Source of the DNA: Parasponia andersonii
Lineage: Eukaryota; Streptophyta; Magnoliopsida; Rosales; Cannabaceae
Reading direction: 5' to 3'
Assembly (NCBI GenBank): GCA_002914805.1
Contig: JXTB01000319.1
Location: forward strand, 1 to 64,000
Length of the DNA: 64,000 nucleotides
Part shown: positions 49,430-61,700 of the stretch, piece by piece
Position numbering within the stretch: the first letter of the stretch is position 1
How the letters are laid out: every line of letters starts with the position of its first letter
The notes under the pieces: model-generated
What the model was told of the DNA's origin: nothing
What the model saw: the letters and a program-made list of their open reading frames with translations, nothing else
The model's database searches: none
Made by a program: the position numbers and the translations under genes

Positions 49430-52400
49430 TAATTAATGATGTGTTCAATGTAATTTTAGGTTAAAATTGCGCATACAGTTGGAAATATTCTTTTTATTTT
49501 TCTCTTATTATTATTTTTTTTTCAGTGAAGTGAAAATTGTCATAAGAGTTTGCTTTATTCTTTGCTGCTCACTTTAAATTGCTTTTGCTTTTGACCTTTG
49601 TCAGGATCACCTAATATAACCTCAATGAATATCACGTACATTCCCGTACTCCGATGCAAGTGACATTTCACCAAAAGACTTCACGACAAAATATAAGTGC
49701 TATTTCTCTTCCCTACTATAGAGATGACAGAACCAAGTTCTCCTATCTTTTTTCTAGCTTGGACCGTTGATACCCATTGCTTTATCTTTATTACAACACA
49801 TTATAAAAATATACACGTATCTATGTTAAAGACATGCATGTATAAGATATATAGTCGATGTGAGTCCTAATTAGATCGACTTTTGCCTATCAACTAATGT
49901 GTTTGGGTTTATACAGTCCCGAGTCTTCGTATCACTGTTTTGGTATCTCATCTCAATCGTCTGTAATGAGTACATTATTCAAGTACAATTACTGTATCTG
50001 ATATTTAGACTGTTTTTTGCATAGTTCAGACGTGCATTTGTGTATTTCAAAAAAATTGTGGGGCTACATTATTAATTGTAATAAGATGTACCCAATATCC
50101 TTATATTACCTAATAGTGTATTAGACAACTATTATTAGATAAATTCTCTGCAAGTTCCAAAGTCTTTAATCTAGCGGTGCAACAACTCACGCGACCGACC
50201 CAATTTATCGTGATGTAAAAATGATAACAAATGTAATACAATATGTTTCAGTATTTAAAATATCTATGCACACGTAATTTGATCAAAGGCATACTTTAAA
50301 TTCAATATTAAATTGTCCTAGAATTTACAGAATATTGGACAATATACCGATTGTATTTTCTCATAACCAAAATTTAAAACCTATATTTAAAACACATATA
50401 TTAGTCTGAGAAAAATCCAATATGTCCTATAGTTCACATATCCTGCATTTAAAACATATATACTACGAATAATCCAATATGATTTAACGGTTTACAAATT
50501 CACCGAATAATAGACTAAAATTATTTAATTTAAGATAATCCACATTTTGCAAAAGTGTCACATAATGCACAATTTAAATCAAAACATGTATTAAAAAACC
50601 AAGGAATTGAATAGCTCTACCTAGCTACTGATACTCGTGGTATCCTGTGTTGGTTGGTTGGATACTTGGTATTTTGGGAATCTGGTTCAGTCATTTTGGG
50701 AAGTCACTTTTCCAACAGTCTCAAATGCCGAAATTGACGTTACCACTACATCCATAATGTTCAAATTAGCTAGGATAGACCCGTTGATCACTCAAAAACG
50801 AGCTGTGTCGGTATTGGAATTCGTGGCCGGCTGCAAATATAATCGTGGTATATATGTCAAAACTTACTTATCGACTCAACGAGTCCAAATATGATGAGGA
50901 CATTAAAATCTCATTTCGATCACCCGAGTAAAAATCACCATTTGAGCTAACACACAAAGTTATTCAAAGCAACTAAAAACTCACTGGACATTGGCTCTCC
51001 ACTTCCCGTCAGTGAGGAGGAAAAGTGGATAATATATGAAAAACTCATTCACTCGTCTAAGTCAGGTAATTGCTGAAGAAATGATGACTGCAAAACAAAT
51101 ATTGAGGATAAATGAGGAGTTGATAAGGACCATTAGTCTTTCTGTGCTACAACAACATAAAGCAAGTAGTTTTATTATTCGTGATAATGCCACAATCAAT
51201 TTCTTTTGGGGTCTTCAAGATGAGGAGAAAGAGGAATGGGTGAAAGCAAAGTAGAACGGTCACGTATAGTCTTATGGTTTGTCTCTTTTATTTTATCGGT
51301 ACCTATTAGGAGAATGTTGAATAAATTATTACCATTTCATGAATTGTGTTTATTGCTTTTATTGATGTTAGAACTATAAAGATTGTCAAATTTGTTTTGT
51401 TTTTGAATGAAAATCATTTAGGGGTATTTAAACTATTATATAGTGATTTCAGGATTACATATGCCACTAATTTAGTAAAATTGTAAAACAATTTAAAAGA
51501 AATAACTGGATCGAATAAGAAAGTAAATGATTGTTATAACATTTTGTAGGACGACAACTTTTTAGGTGGGACGATGTTTTGGCTCCAAAATAATACGAAA
51601 TAAATGGTTTTAAGTGATCTATTTTTATGTCAATTTCGCATTGACAAGTATAAAACAAATAATAAGTAAGTGGATTTCGGATCAATCTGTTTAATCCGAA
51701 AATAACTCGTATAATATATTTAATTAAACGTGTCATTTTCACGTTGTGTTGATATGATACAAATATAACGTATTTATTAACATTTTAATATTTTAAATGT
51801 AATTTTGATTAATTATAAATATATTTATATATATTTAGTTGAATTAATTAGTGCATAATTGTATTAAATTTGAGTAATAGTACAAAATAGATCATAGTAT
51901 GATACATGAGATATTTATTAACCAGGTTACAAGAAGAGTCGTATCATATTACACTCTATTAATTGAATCGTATTCAGGTTTAGATTTTTGACACATTTAT
52001 TAATCGTGTCATATTCGAGTTGTGGTTTTATTATATCATGTCGGCTTGAATATAATACGATAATGCGAATTACGAACCTTATTATTTTGTCTTGTACGAT
52101 GATTGAAACACTTATAAGTGACATATATATATATATATATAGGGAGAATTTTTAATAGAGATTTTTTATTTTGCTCCATAGGTATGTTTCTTTGACCTGT
52201 TATAATAAATTGTACTCACTTATTCTCATACTTTTTCAATTTTTTTTTTAGAGAATCCCACATACTTTACTTGAATGTATTTTTTTTTCCTCTAAAAATG
52301 AGTATTTTTTTTTCTCTCACACTTTCCCTGAAAGTGGCCCTTCAAGCAGTCAAGAAGCTCAAATCAAATTCTACTTTGAAGAGGCCTTCCAACTTATGAA

Positions 52401-52580
52401 TGCTCGCATAGACACCCGAGTCGTGGATTTCAACACCTTCAACGAAGATCATGGGAGGCAAATAATCATTCCTAATAATAAGCCAAATTTGATCGCTTCT
52501 TCGCACAACAACAAGAGATGTGAAACTTCGTGAGGCTTGGACGAGACTCACCTCCGTTCTAAAGTCTTTGACTCTCTCTT
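49430..52580. other. Intergenic, no gene recognised
   Basis: Short open stretches near 50637-50894 and 51036-51254 (plus) and 52342-52551 (minus) match no family I know and lack splice or context support. A TA run lies at 52121-52140. Confidence 0.45.
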
Positions 52581-54410
52581 CGCTGCAAGAAAAAACATTT
52601 TTAGCTACAAAAAATTTGGTAGATAAATGTATATTTTTTGTAACAAATAATCATTTTGCTACCAAAAAAATTGGTAGCCTATCGGTAGCTATAGCCCCGT
52701 AGCAAAAGGAATTTCGCTACCAAAAAATAATTTGTAGCAAAAACTCTTGACATTCGGCTACTAATATTTAGTAGCAAAAGGGTCTAAAATTTGGTAGCAA
52801 AAGTATAAATGTTTGGTGTCCAATGTTATCAAAACCAATTTTTGCTACCAAAACTTAGTAGCAAAATTTCTTTGAATTAGTATCAAAAGGTCTACTATTT
52901 TAATTTCCAAACACAACTAAAATTACAACATTATTATCACATCTGGTAGCTAAATTGTTATTACGTTAATAATTAATTTCATTAAAATAGTATTCAATTT
53001 AAATCAAATTATGTAATAAAGAAATATTTATTTTCTGTTTCTTTTATTCAGGTTAAATAGGAAATTCCGCATTACTTTTTTAGTTGAGTTCTCTATAAAT
53101 TATAATTAAATAAAAAATACATGAACAAGAAATTATTGCAATTACATATGCCAAAAATTGCATAAAAGGCATCAAAGTATCACAATGCTTAAGGACGTCC
53201 AAACAAAAAATAAAATAAAATAACAAAAAAAAGTTCCACTCTTAGAAAAGATGTTTGAAGTCTAGAAATCTATATGAATATCCTATAAATCTCTAAGAGA
53301 GTTTGGTCCATTAACAACTTTTGCGCTCATCGACTTTATGTTCTAGTTCTTCTGCCTCTTTGATATAGTTTGTGCATTTGTCTTCTTGATTATGTCTTCA
53401 TTATTAAGCTCCAAATAACTCTACTTCCTTCTTTATTTCTTCCGAATGCATCTTGGGGTTGTCTTTGCTTATTTTCTACAGTGATAAGAATGAAGGAAAA
53501 TCACATTCAACCCTAAGAGTGGTGTGAATATTTAAGGTGGAAGAATAACTATCAATTGAACTTCTTTTTCTTTGAAAAGAACAAAATGGATAAAGGAGAG
53601 AAAGAAGAACACTAAACGTGTAGAGAGGAAAAGTAGAATGAGGGCAAATTTGAAGAGTGAATAAAAGTAAGAGAGCTATACATTTCTAAGGAAAAAGATA
53701 GTAGAGAGTGGTAGTTAAGAATTCATTAGATCATGGAGTAAATTTTTTTAATTTTTAATTTTGATTTTTTTGGATAAAATCGTGGAAGTTAGGGATATAA
53801 AATTGAGGCTGGGGCAATTTTAGGACTTATTTAAATTTGAATTTAACTTTAAATATGAAACTCAGTTTTTGCTTTCCTCCACACTTTTAGTCCCTTAATT
53901 ATAGAATACTATATACATTTAGTTCTTTTACAGCCAAAAAAAAATATTGAGTTTGAATTTGAAAAAACAAACGATTAATGAACTTGCTTTGAATTTTAAA
54001 ATAGATTAACAACTAATTTTTTTTTAAAAAGGTAAACACTGTAATTTTTCTTTTATTTTTTGAAAAAAAAAAAGATATATAGTTTACGTGTAAAACTATA
54101 AAAAGTGTTTTCACATTTGAGATTTAAAGTAAATGTGATTTATTATCACTTGGACAAAAAGTTTATTTCTCTACTTAACAAAAAAAAGTTATTTCCATCT
54201 TCTAAAAAAAGGGTTATTTCCATAACAGATATAATTAATTTACTTGCTTCATTACCTCAGTAAAATTTTTACTTACTAAATTTAACAATATTTTCTGCTA
54301 GAAATTTTTGATGCTAGAAAGTATAAGTTCTTTTCGCTACATGATTTGTTGGTGGAGAAAATATATATAAATACATATAGAAATTTCTGCTACAAAATTT
54401 GCAATTGATG
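52581..54410. mobile_element. Probable decayed transposon with TTTGGTAGC subterminal repeats
   Basis: The left edge CGCTGCAAGAAAAAACA (52581) is two substitutions from a common plant CACTA end (CACTACAAGAAAAAACA). The next ~300 bp hold at least ten copies, in both orientations, of GGTAGCAAAA/GCTACCAAAA-type motifs. Degenerate versions (tttctgctaga, ttcgctaca, tttctgctacaa) reappear at about 54290-54410. No intact right end or transposase was found, so the element is truncated or its edges are misjudged. Confidence 0.4.
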
Positions 54411-55199
54411 CATATTATGAAGATAGGGTCCTCCCCTTAATATATCATGATAATTGAAAAGAATTTCTCTCCTTTTTTACATAATTGATGCATATTATAA
54501 AATATACGATCAAATGCTCTAAAAATCAAAATGCATGACAGACAGGAATATGCTTATGACTAATTTTCATGATGAAAGCCATATATAGGTTAAGCAATTG
54601 AAGTATCCATAAACATTTATAATCATCAACACATTTATAAAGTCTTAAAACAAGTTAACATTCATAAAAACTAAAAGACAATAAAAGCAAGAAAACATTC
54701 TGGAATAATAAAAAGAAATCTAAAATTTCACTTTTCAAACTACTCACTCGCTAAAAACTATGTTTCTTTTCCTTTTTATTTGACTCTTAGAAATTTTGCT
54801 TCTTACTTGATGTATAGAACTCAAATAAGAAGTGGTATTTAAAGTTAGCATAAACCATTCGTAACTACACAAATTAGTCTAATTGAATAAATACAAAAAT
54901 TACAAACACCACACACTTAACCTAACACAAATCACATAATTCATAAGTAGAACTTTCCAGGACTTGGGTTATTTTTCTAATTGGACTTTTCTTTTATGGG
55001 TTATGATGAATTTGGGCCAATAGGGGGTTCAAATAGTTGGACTTTTGATGGACTTGGATCAAGTTTTGGACCGAACTTCAATTGATGGTCTTGGAATTTG
55101 ATTTGAAATTAGGCCTAAAATAAGTTTATTTTCAGGAAAATTAGACATTATACTGTATTTTCATTTGCGGTGGTTTGCGTTTTTTTTCGTACAATATAA

Positions 55200-55420
55200 T
55201 TTTTATTAGAAAAATATTTTTTTAAAAAACAATATTTAGAAAAATACTACTTTTTAAAATAATAACTACTAATAACTAATAACCAAAAGTATTTATAATT
55301 GGTATATAATTAGTAACAAGTAATCTATAATCCATTTTTAGAAACTGGTAACCAATGATCATTTTAAAAATGATATTTTCCTAAATATTTTTTAAAAAGT
55401 GATATTTTTTTAATAAAAAC
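55200..55420. mobile_element. AT-rich foldback element
   Basis: The left arm 55200-55267 (TTTTATTAGAAAAATATTTT...) and right arm 55354-55420 read on the minus strand (TTTTTATTAAAAAAATATCA...) pair over ~65 bp with mismatches. Both contain ATTTAG.AAAATA and ACTTTTTAAAAT or CATTTTTAAAAT. The loop is 'aacta'-rich. No coding. Confidence 0.55.
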
Positions 55421-55880
55421 TATATCTTTTGTAATTTTTTGGAGTTTTTATAGGTAAAAATTTTAGAAACCCTTTATTTTCAACACGTATTAGTGCTATT
55501 AAATTTCAAACTATTACTTCTCTTTTTTTCCTTTTTTTTTTCCTGGTGGATTTTGCTTATATTTCCTTTTTAATGATTATTATCATCTGATTTGTTTTTT
55601 AAAAAGAAAACGTACCAAGTGTAATTGCTACAACGGTTGTTGTAACTTTGGTTAACACGTCAGACGTTACAATTAACAATAAGTACTAATTAATGTAGTG
55701 TCCACTCTCATATAATTTAGTAGATTACAAAATATTCCATATTAGTATATTAGCAAAATTTGATTAGAAGCTTCCCAAAAATAAATAAACAAATAGATAA
55801 AATGATTACATTCTAAGTTATCTCTAGGGAACAAATTAAGAAAAAAACTGTGACATTAGTAATACTATTAATATTTGCAG

Positions 55881-56143
55881 TTTTTCATCAATTGCTAGTT
55901 TTTTTTTTGGGGGGGGGGGAGGTGGAAGAAAATCGATTGCCACTTTAGATCATATAAATTTGGGGAACCAATTGGTAGTAAACAAAGAAAAATATGTAGT
56001 TAGAAGTATAGGACTGTTTTTCATCAATTGCTAGTTCTTTTTTTAATTTTTTTTTAAATCAATTGCCACTTTAGATCATATAAATGTGGGGAACCAATTG
56101 ATAGGAAACCAAGAAAAATCTGTGGTTAGAAGCATATTTCGGT
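55881..56143. repeat. ~130-bp tandem duplication
   Basis: 'tttttcatcaattgctagtt' begins at 55881 and again at 56017. Both copies then carry 'cactttagatcatataaat', 'ggggaaccaattg' and 'gttagaag'. The spacing differs by poly-T/G length changes. Confidence 0.85.
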
Positions 56144-57720
56144 GGTAATCGTAATTTATTTCAATATAGTAGATACCAAGCTTGAATTCTCTCACCTATA
56201 AGTTAAAAGAAGAATTAAAATATAAATTTAAAGCAAATAACACGACTTTGATCTTACTCAAATTTTTATTTATAATCCGCGGCATTTCATTATTATTCCT
56301 AATATTTTTCTTTCGAAAACAACTAAAAATTAAAATTAGATGACTACTTTCTAGTAATATTTTTGCTCTTATAAGAGAGATGGGATAATTGACCCTTTCG
56401 ATATACAAATAACAAAAACATTTGTCCCAAGTTACAAATTCCACAACATATATTAAAAACAGAAAAAATGAAAAATAAAATATTAGAAAAGTTGACCTAT
56501 AGGCTGACTTTGAAAAGAGCTTTTGGACTTGGAAATGAATTTTGACCAGGCTGTTGAAGAAAAGACTAAAAAGAAGTCTAAAGGGAAAGAAGCATGTAGT
56601 TTCCTCGAAGTCATCTTGGCTTTATTTCTACATGAGTTCCACTCACGTAGGTACGTGATCTTGATCTTGTTCTTTGCAAGAGTTGGTGAAAGTTTTGAGG
56701 GTCAAGACACCAAGAAAGACTTTGAATAATATTGTGATCAAGCGCAGGAAACTTTCCCCTCTCCACCACCTTTACCTATTTTTGACCCTAAAAAAGATAT
56801 TATTGATTACTGTTACTATTACCACAATTGTTATTGTTGTAATTACAAAAAGAAAAAACAAAAAACAAAACTGATGCTTGCGATTATTGAAAAATCGCAT
56901 ATCGATCAGATTTGTTCACTTCCTATATTGAGTGTTGTTAGGCAGCGTATATTTGCCCAAATCATTTTTCTTTCTTTTTTTGTTACATCGAGGAAATATA
57001 TAATATACAAAGTTTATTACTTAATCTTAACTTCGATTGAATATTTGAGTTTTCAAATCCAATATATAAATAATAAAATAGGTTAAATTAACTGCCAAAA
57101 TAAAACTGACGAAATATGGTTTTTCTACCGTTTTAACTCTATTTTTCGGCTCGTATAGAATATATTCTATATTTAAAATCTCTGTAAATGTTTATCATCT
57201 GTGTGAAAATTGACTAAAATATTAAGTAAATTCGAATTGAGAATATCTTTTTATACTAATTAACAATCTTTTCAATTTATTGAAACTAACTTAATAGAGT
57301 TAGCAAATCATCCAACTTGTATAAATAATTTAGATATTTGTAGAAATTTTAAATATAGACATATAATTTTGCCTAAACCAAGAGATAAAGTTAAAACTGC
57401 AAAGTTAAATTTCAGTAGTGAAGTATATTTCACAATTTGAAACTCTGATTAAAAATCAAATTTTCAAATCTATCAATCAAAGGTTCGAAAATGACACCCA
57501 ATCTTCCAAACGACACTCAAATGACACCTAACTTTTTCCATTACCCTATAGCATTAGTTGGATACTCGATTAAGGTATGGATTCGATTACTTGATTCTAA
57601 AATTAAATTAATTTATTAATTTATATGTTTTCCATAAATATGAAATTTTTGTGATTTGATTTCTAAAATTTGTGTTTATATGTGTTTTTGACCTGATTTG
57701 ATATATTAATTACCTTAGAG
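56144..57720. other. Intergenic, no gene recognised
   Basis: AT-rich. Small open stretches near 56523-56729 and 56674-56874 have no family resemblance. Nothing else identified. Confidence 0.4.
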
Positions 57721-58794
57721 GCACATTACACTAGTTGGTGTATCATGTATACTGTTTTGAACTGTTTTTTTGTAGGAAATTGGATTTTTAGATTTTGATC
57801 AAAAATAGTTGTTATACTGTCGAAATTTTTAGAAAATCCAAAATGATTTGAAAATTCAGTTTTGAAGACTAAAAGAATACAGTATAGTTTGATTAAAGAA
57901 TCCAAAATTATCAAAATGGTTTGATTAAAGAATAGTGTATGGTTATTAAGTGATTTTTTAGAAATGATACATATCCTTATTCTTTTAGTCATATAGTATT
58001 TGTATGCAGTCACATACTTACGTGGTCATCGGACTTACGGTACCCCACATTAGGTGTTCGGACTTACGGTCGCCTCTTTTGGTAACTCGGACTTACAAGT
58101 GATCTACTATGATACCTCGAATATCACGATTACATATACAGTTATATGTTAGCTTGAATAGATATATACTAATTTTGATAGATGTTTTATAATAGTTTGG
58201 AATGTTTGAACTATTAAGTTATGATTTCCACTCAGATTTTGTGACATGTTTTGAATGGACCACTAACTATGCTGGATATTCAACGTGAGTATATTTCTTA
58301 TGTATTAAAACTTGTAATTGGTTCTTTATTGGGTATTGGCTCATCCCCCTCCCCCTTCTTTTCCTTAGGTGGTACTCAGTGTGATTTGGATCGGGAGAGC
58401 TAGATCGAGGCATTGCAGATTTGCTAATTTATTTATAATTTGACTAATTCCTACGAGACTAATTATATATACTATATATACACTTGAGTAGGAATTTGAA
58501 TTTACCTACAACATAGTAAGCTTTATAGTGAGTTGTGGATATGATTTTTATTATTTATATCTATATTTAGGTGTTAGATAATTGCTCGAAGCATGATTAT
58601 AAATAATTACTGTCTATATTTAATAGGTGACACATAACTGTAGAGTTTTATTTCAATTAAATATTTTATTGAGGCCAGTTTGAAAAATTAGAGTTCCCAG
58701 GGTATTTTTGAATTATTTTTTTAAAATATTTTTTGATATTTATATTTTTTTAAAATACTCATTTTGTCATTGACTCTGGCCTCGGGTCGTGATA
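57721..58794 (+). mobile_element. 3' portion of a Ty3/Gypsy-like LTR (edge uncertain)
   Basis: It contains GGCTCATCCCCCTCCCCCTT... then CCTTAGGTGGTACTCAGTG at 58338-58381, which matches the minus-strand motif GCTCACCCCCC...CCTCAGGTGGTGTTCAGTG of the solo LTR at 41416-41455. It ends CTCTGGCCTCGGGTCGTGAT-A near 58794, comparable to the CTAGCCCAG...CATGACA end of that LTR. The 5' edge and target duplication could not be found. The start coordinate is approximate. Confidence 0.45.
58030..58116 (+). repeat. 29-bp repeat, three copies
   Basis: CGGACTTACGGT occurs at 58030 and 58059, and CGGACTTACAAG at 58088, exactly 29 bp apart, with diverged spacers. Inside the LTR remnant. Confidence 0.85.
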
Positions 58795-61700
58795 TAAATT
58801 AATATTTTTTTAATCACTGAAGTAAACATATCATGTATTTATTTTCAGTTAATAAAATGTTTTCACATGTATTTAGGTATATAAAATTTAATTTCCGTGA
58901 GTTTAATATTCATAATCAAATGAGGAAGTTGGAGGAAAGACTAATTAACGAAAGAACCAAATATGAAAATTTATACTATCTAAAATGAAAACTAAAGTTA
59001 ATACACAACACTAAATCACACATCAATAGGATTACTAATATTTTTTTTAAAGGGAAAAAAAAAGTACGAATTTAGAATTTCAATTTACCATTAAAGACAT
59101 TTAAGAATAAATTTGCACGGTAGGAGCAGCGTGGTTGAAGGTTCTCAAATTCTTCCATAAAGTGGTTACATAGCCAAAAACAGATTTTGCTCAAAATCTA
59201 TAAACAGTGGGGAGCCAAAACTTTTTTTAGCTGAGCGAAGTTATTTTTCAAGTACAATGATAACAAACAAAATATTTAATATTTTGCAATAAGATTTCAA
59301 ATTACAACAAAATGCACTGTATTTGATCTCGACTAATTATCATATTTTATATTCACTCTGTAATACCTTCATTGTCATATTATATATAAAAATAATAAGG
59401 ATTTCTATTTATGAAATCTTCATAAAAATACGAAACTAAAAAATAGTATAATTTTGAATTAAAAAAAAGTGTAAAAGATTAAATACACATGATAGTATAT
59501 TTATTTAAAAATCTGATTTTATTTATTTATTTTTTTGCCTTGACTAGTTAGGAATAAGGAGAGTTTTCTGCAATTCATTTTTCCTACCCTCAATTTTGAA
59601 TTTGATAATTAAATAAGAGATAAAAGTTAAAATAAAAGACTCTTCAGAGTTAGGATCAAAAGAGCAATATACATCTTACAGTAGAGACAAGTGGGAAAGA
59701 AAAATATAGGTAGAAGCAAAGTAGGAAACAAAAACTCATAGTTAAAATTCAACTACTTATGTTAGTGGGAAAACGAGAAAAATTTTGGACGTAAAGTATG
59801 GTAAGCGGTCAAGTAAGGGAACAAACTGAAAAATTTTAAGTGGGGCCGGTTTAGCCCTACCTATAACTGATTCTAAAGAGAAATTTTATTTAATATGCTG
59901 TAAAATGTACTCAATTACATGCGTTACAAATAATATATGCATATATTAACTTAAAAAATTTAACTACCCCAAAATTTATAACTATCCTCTATGTCTGTAA
60001 AGCTTAACTTATCCTGTCATTCCTCTTCTCCTCCTCTGTCCTCCTCCTTCCTTCTCACATTCTCTTGACCATGGTCATAAATCCAATTCTAAAAACTTCC
60101 CTCTCCTTCTCTCAGTTTCTTCTTATCTCATAAAAAATATCATACTGATCTAGTGTTCAAAATTGTTGTTAAAACTGAAACCTACAATCTTATTGAATTG
60201 AGTTATAAAGTTAGCCATAATTTATATTAGTTCCAAACTTAATTTCGATTTAGTCTTCATTTGGACAAGAGACTTATGTATTTAAATATCGTAGATATAG
60301 TTTAAAATAGTACGTAATTGAGTTTCAAAATATTCAGTGATAGATTATGCACTAAAAATTTAATTTTGATCAATTTATGCGAATTTTTGAAAAATTTGAT
60401 TGGTTGTCGCGACGAATATAAAAGTTTTTGATGCATTTCAATGTCGTTTTAATAATAATTCGATGACAATTCGATGTTATTTTGATGAAATATATTTTCA
60501 TAATGGAATTTAAAAAATACTATATGGTCATTGAAATGGCATCGAATTATAATCAATTCACATTGAAGTTCATCAAATCTGCATCACAAATTTGGATGCC
60601 ATTTTGAAGACAATCGAATAATTTTTCAAAGACTATTATCAAAGTCTATTCATTAAATTTTCATCGTAATTGCATCGAATAGTCATTAAATTAATGTCAT
60701 AATTCATCGGAATATTTTATATTCATTGCTGAAGATAGTCCAATTTTTCATAATTTTTACAAGAATTGACTCAATCTCAATTTTTAACCAGAATATCTCG
60801 AAATTTAAATATAAACTACTTTAAACTATACCAATGACATTTACATCACACATAGAAATTTCTTAATTGCACGCGGAAGAGAGAGAAAATTGAGAAATTT
60901 TAAGAGTTCTATTTTATATTTTTTTGTTTTCGTTTTCATTTCTCTTTTTTTTTTTTTGATTGGGTAAAACTATGCCCTCGTGTTCTTGAGAGTATTTTTG
61001 TCCTATATGTACTATATAACAATTATTGACCAAAGCTTACGAGTGTAATTAGGTACATACCCTTTGGTCACGATTGGTGCACTATAGTGTAGATTGGTGC
61101 ACTATAGTGTATTGTACTGGATTATTTTATTGTAATATTATTTTTGGTTTTGCGTTATATTAAAATGTTGCATTAAAAGTTAAGTTTCGAGAAATATCAC
61201 TTTTCAAGTTAATTTAGAAATATATCATTTTAAAAAATTATTTAGAAAAATACCACTTTTACTTTTAAAAGTTATTTTTTTAAATTACCATTTTTCAAAT
61301 TAATTTTAGAAAAGTTCTATTTTTATAAATTTATTTAGAAAAAGCTGTTTTTAGCTGTTAAAGTGATGAGAGAGAAAAATTAAGGAAAAAGAAAATGATG
61401 AGAAAGAATTTAAATACAAAGAAAGTGAGAAGAGTCAATATCGTATAATATTATGTTATAACACAATGCAATACAGATATTTTATCCATATTAGATAATA
61501 TTTTTTATATTGTATTAAATTTTAATACCGTATTAAATAGTACAATACAAAATTATAATCAAATATAATATTATGTTTAATTAGTGTAATACATAGTTCT
61601 TATACAGTATACCAATGGAGCATATTTAGTAAAATTTTTCATTCTAAAGTACAAACGGGTCAAAATAAAATATTAGCACACAGGTTTATAATTTTGTTAC

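Noticed and set aside
50637..51254. Two short plus-strand open frames of 85 and 72 codons
   Set aside because: No recognisable domain, no linked splice sites giving a longer frame, and the length is common by chance.
52342..52551. Minus-strand 69-codon open frame with protein-like composition
   Set aside because: It may be a remnant of a host gene or transposon, but nothing identifies it and no neighbouring exon could be joined.
57481..57500. GGTTCGAAAAT as a tRNA B box
   Set aside because: No cloverleaf or A box upstream. Isolated match.
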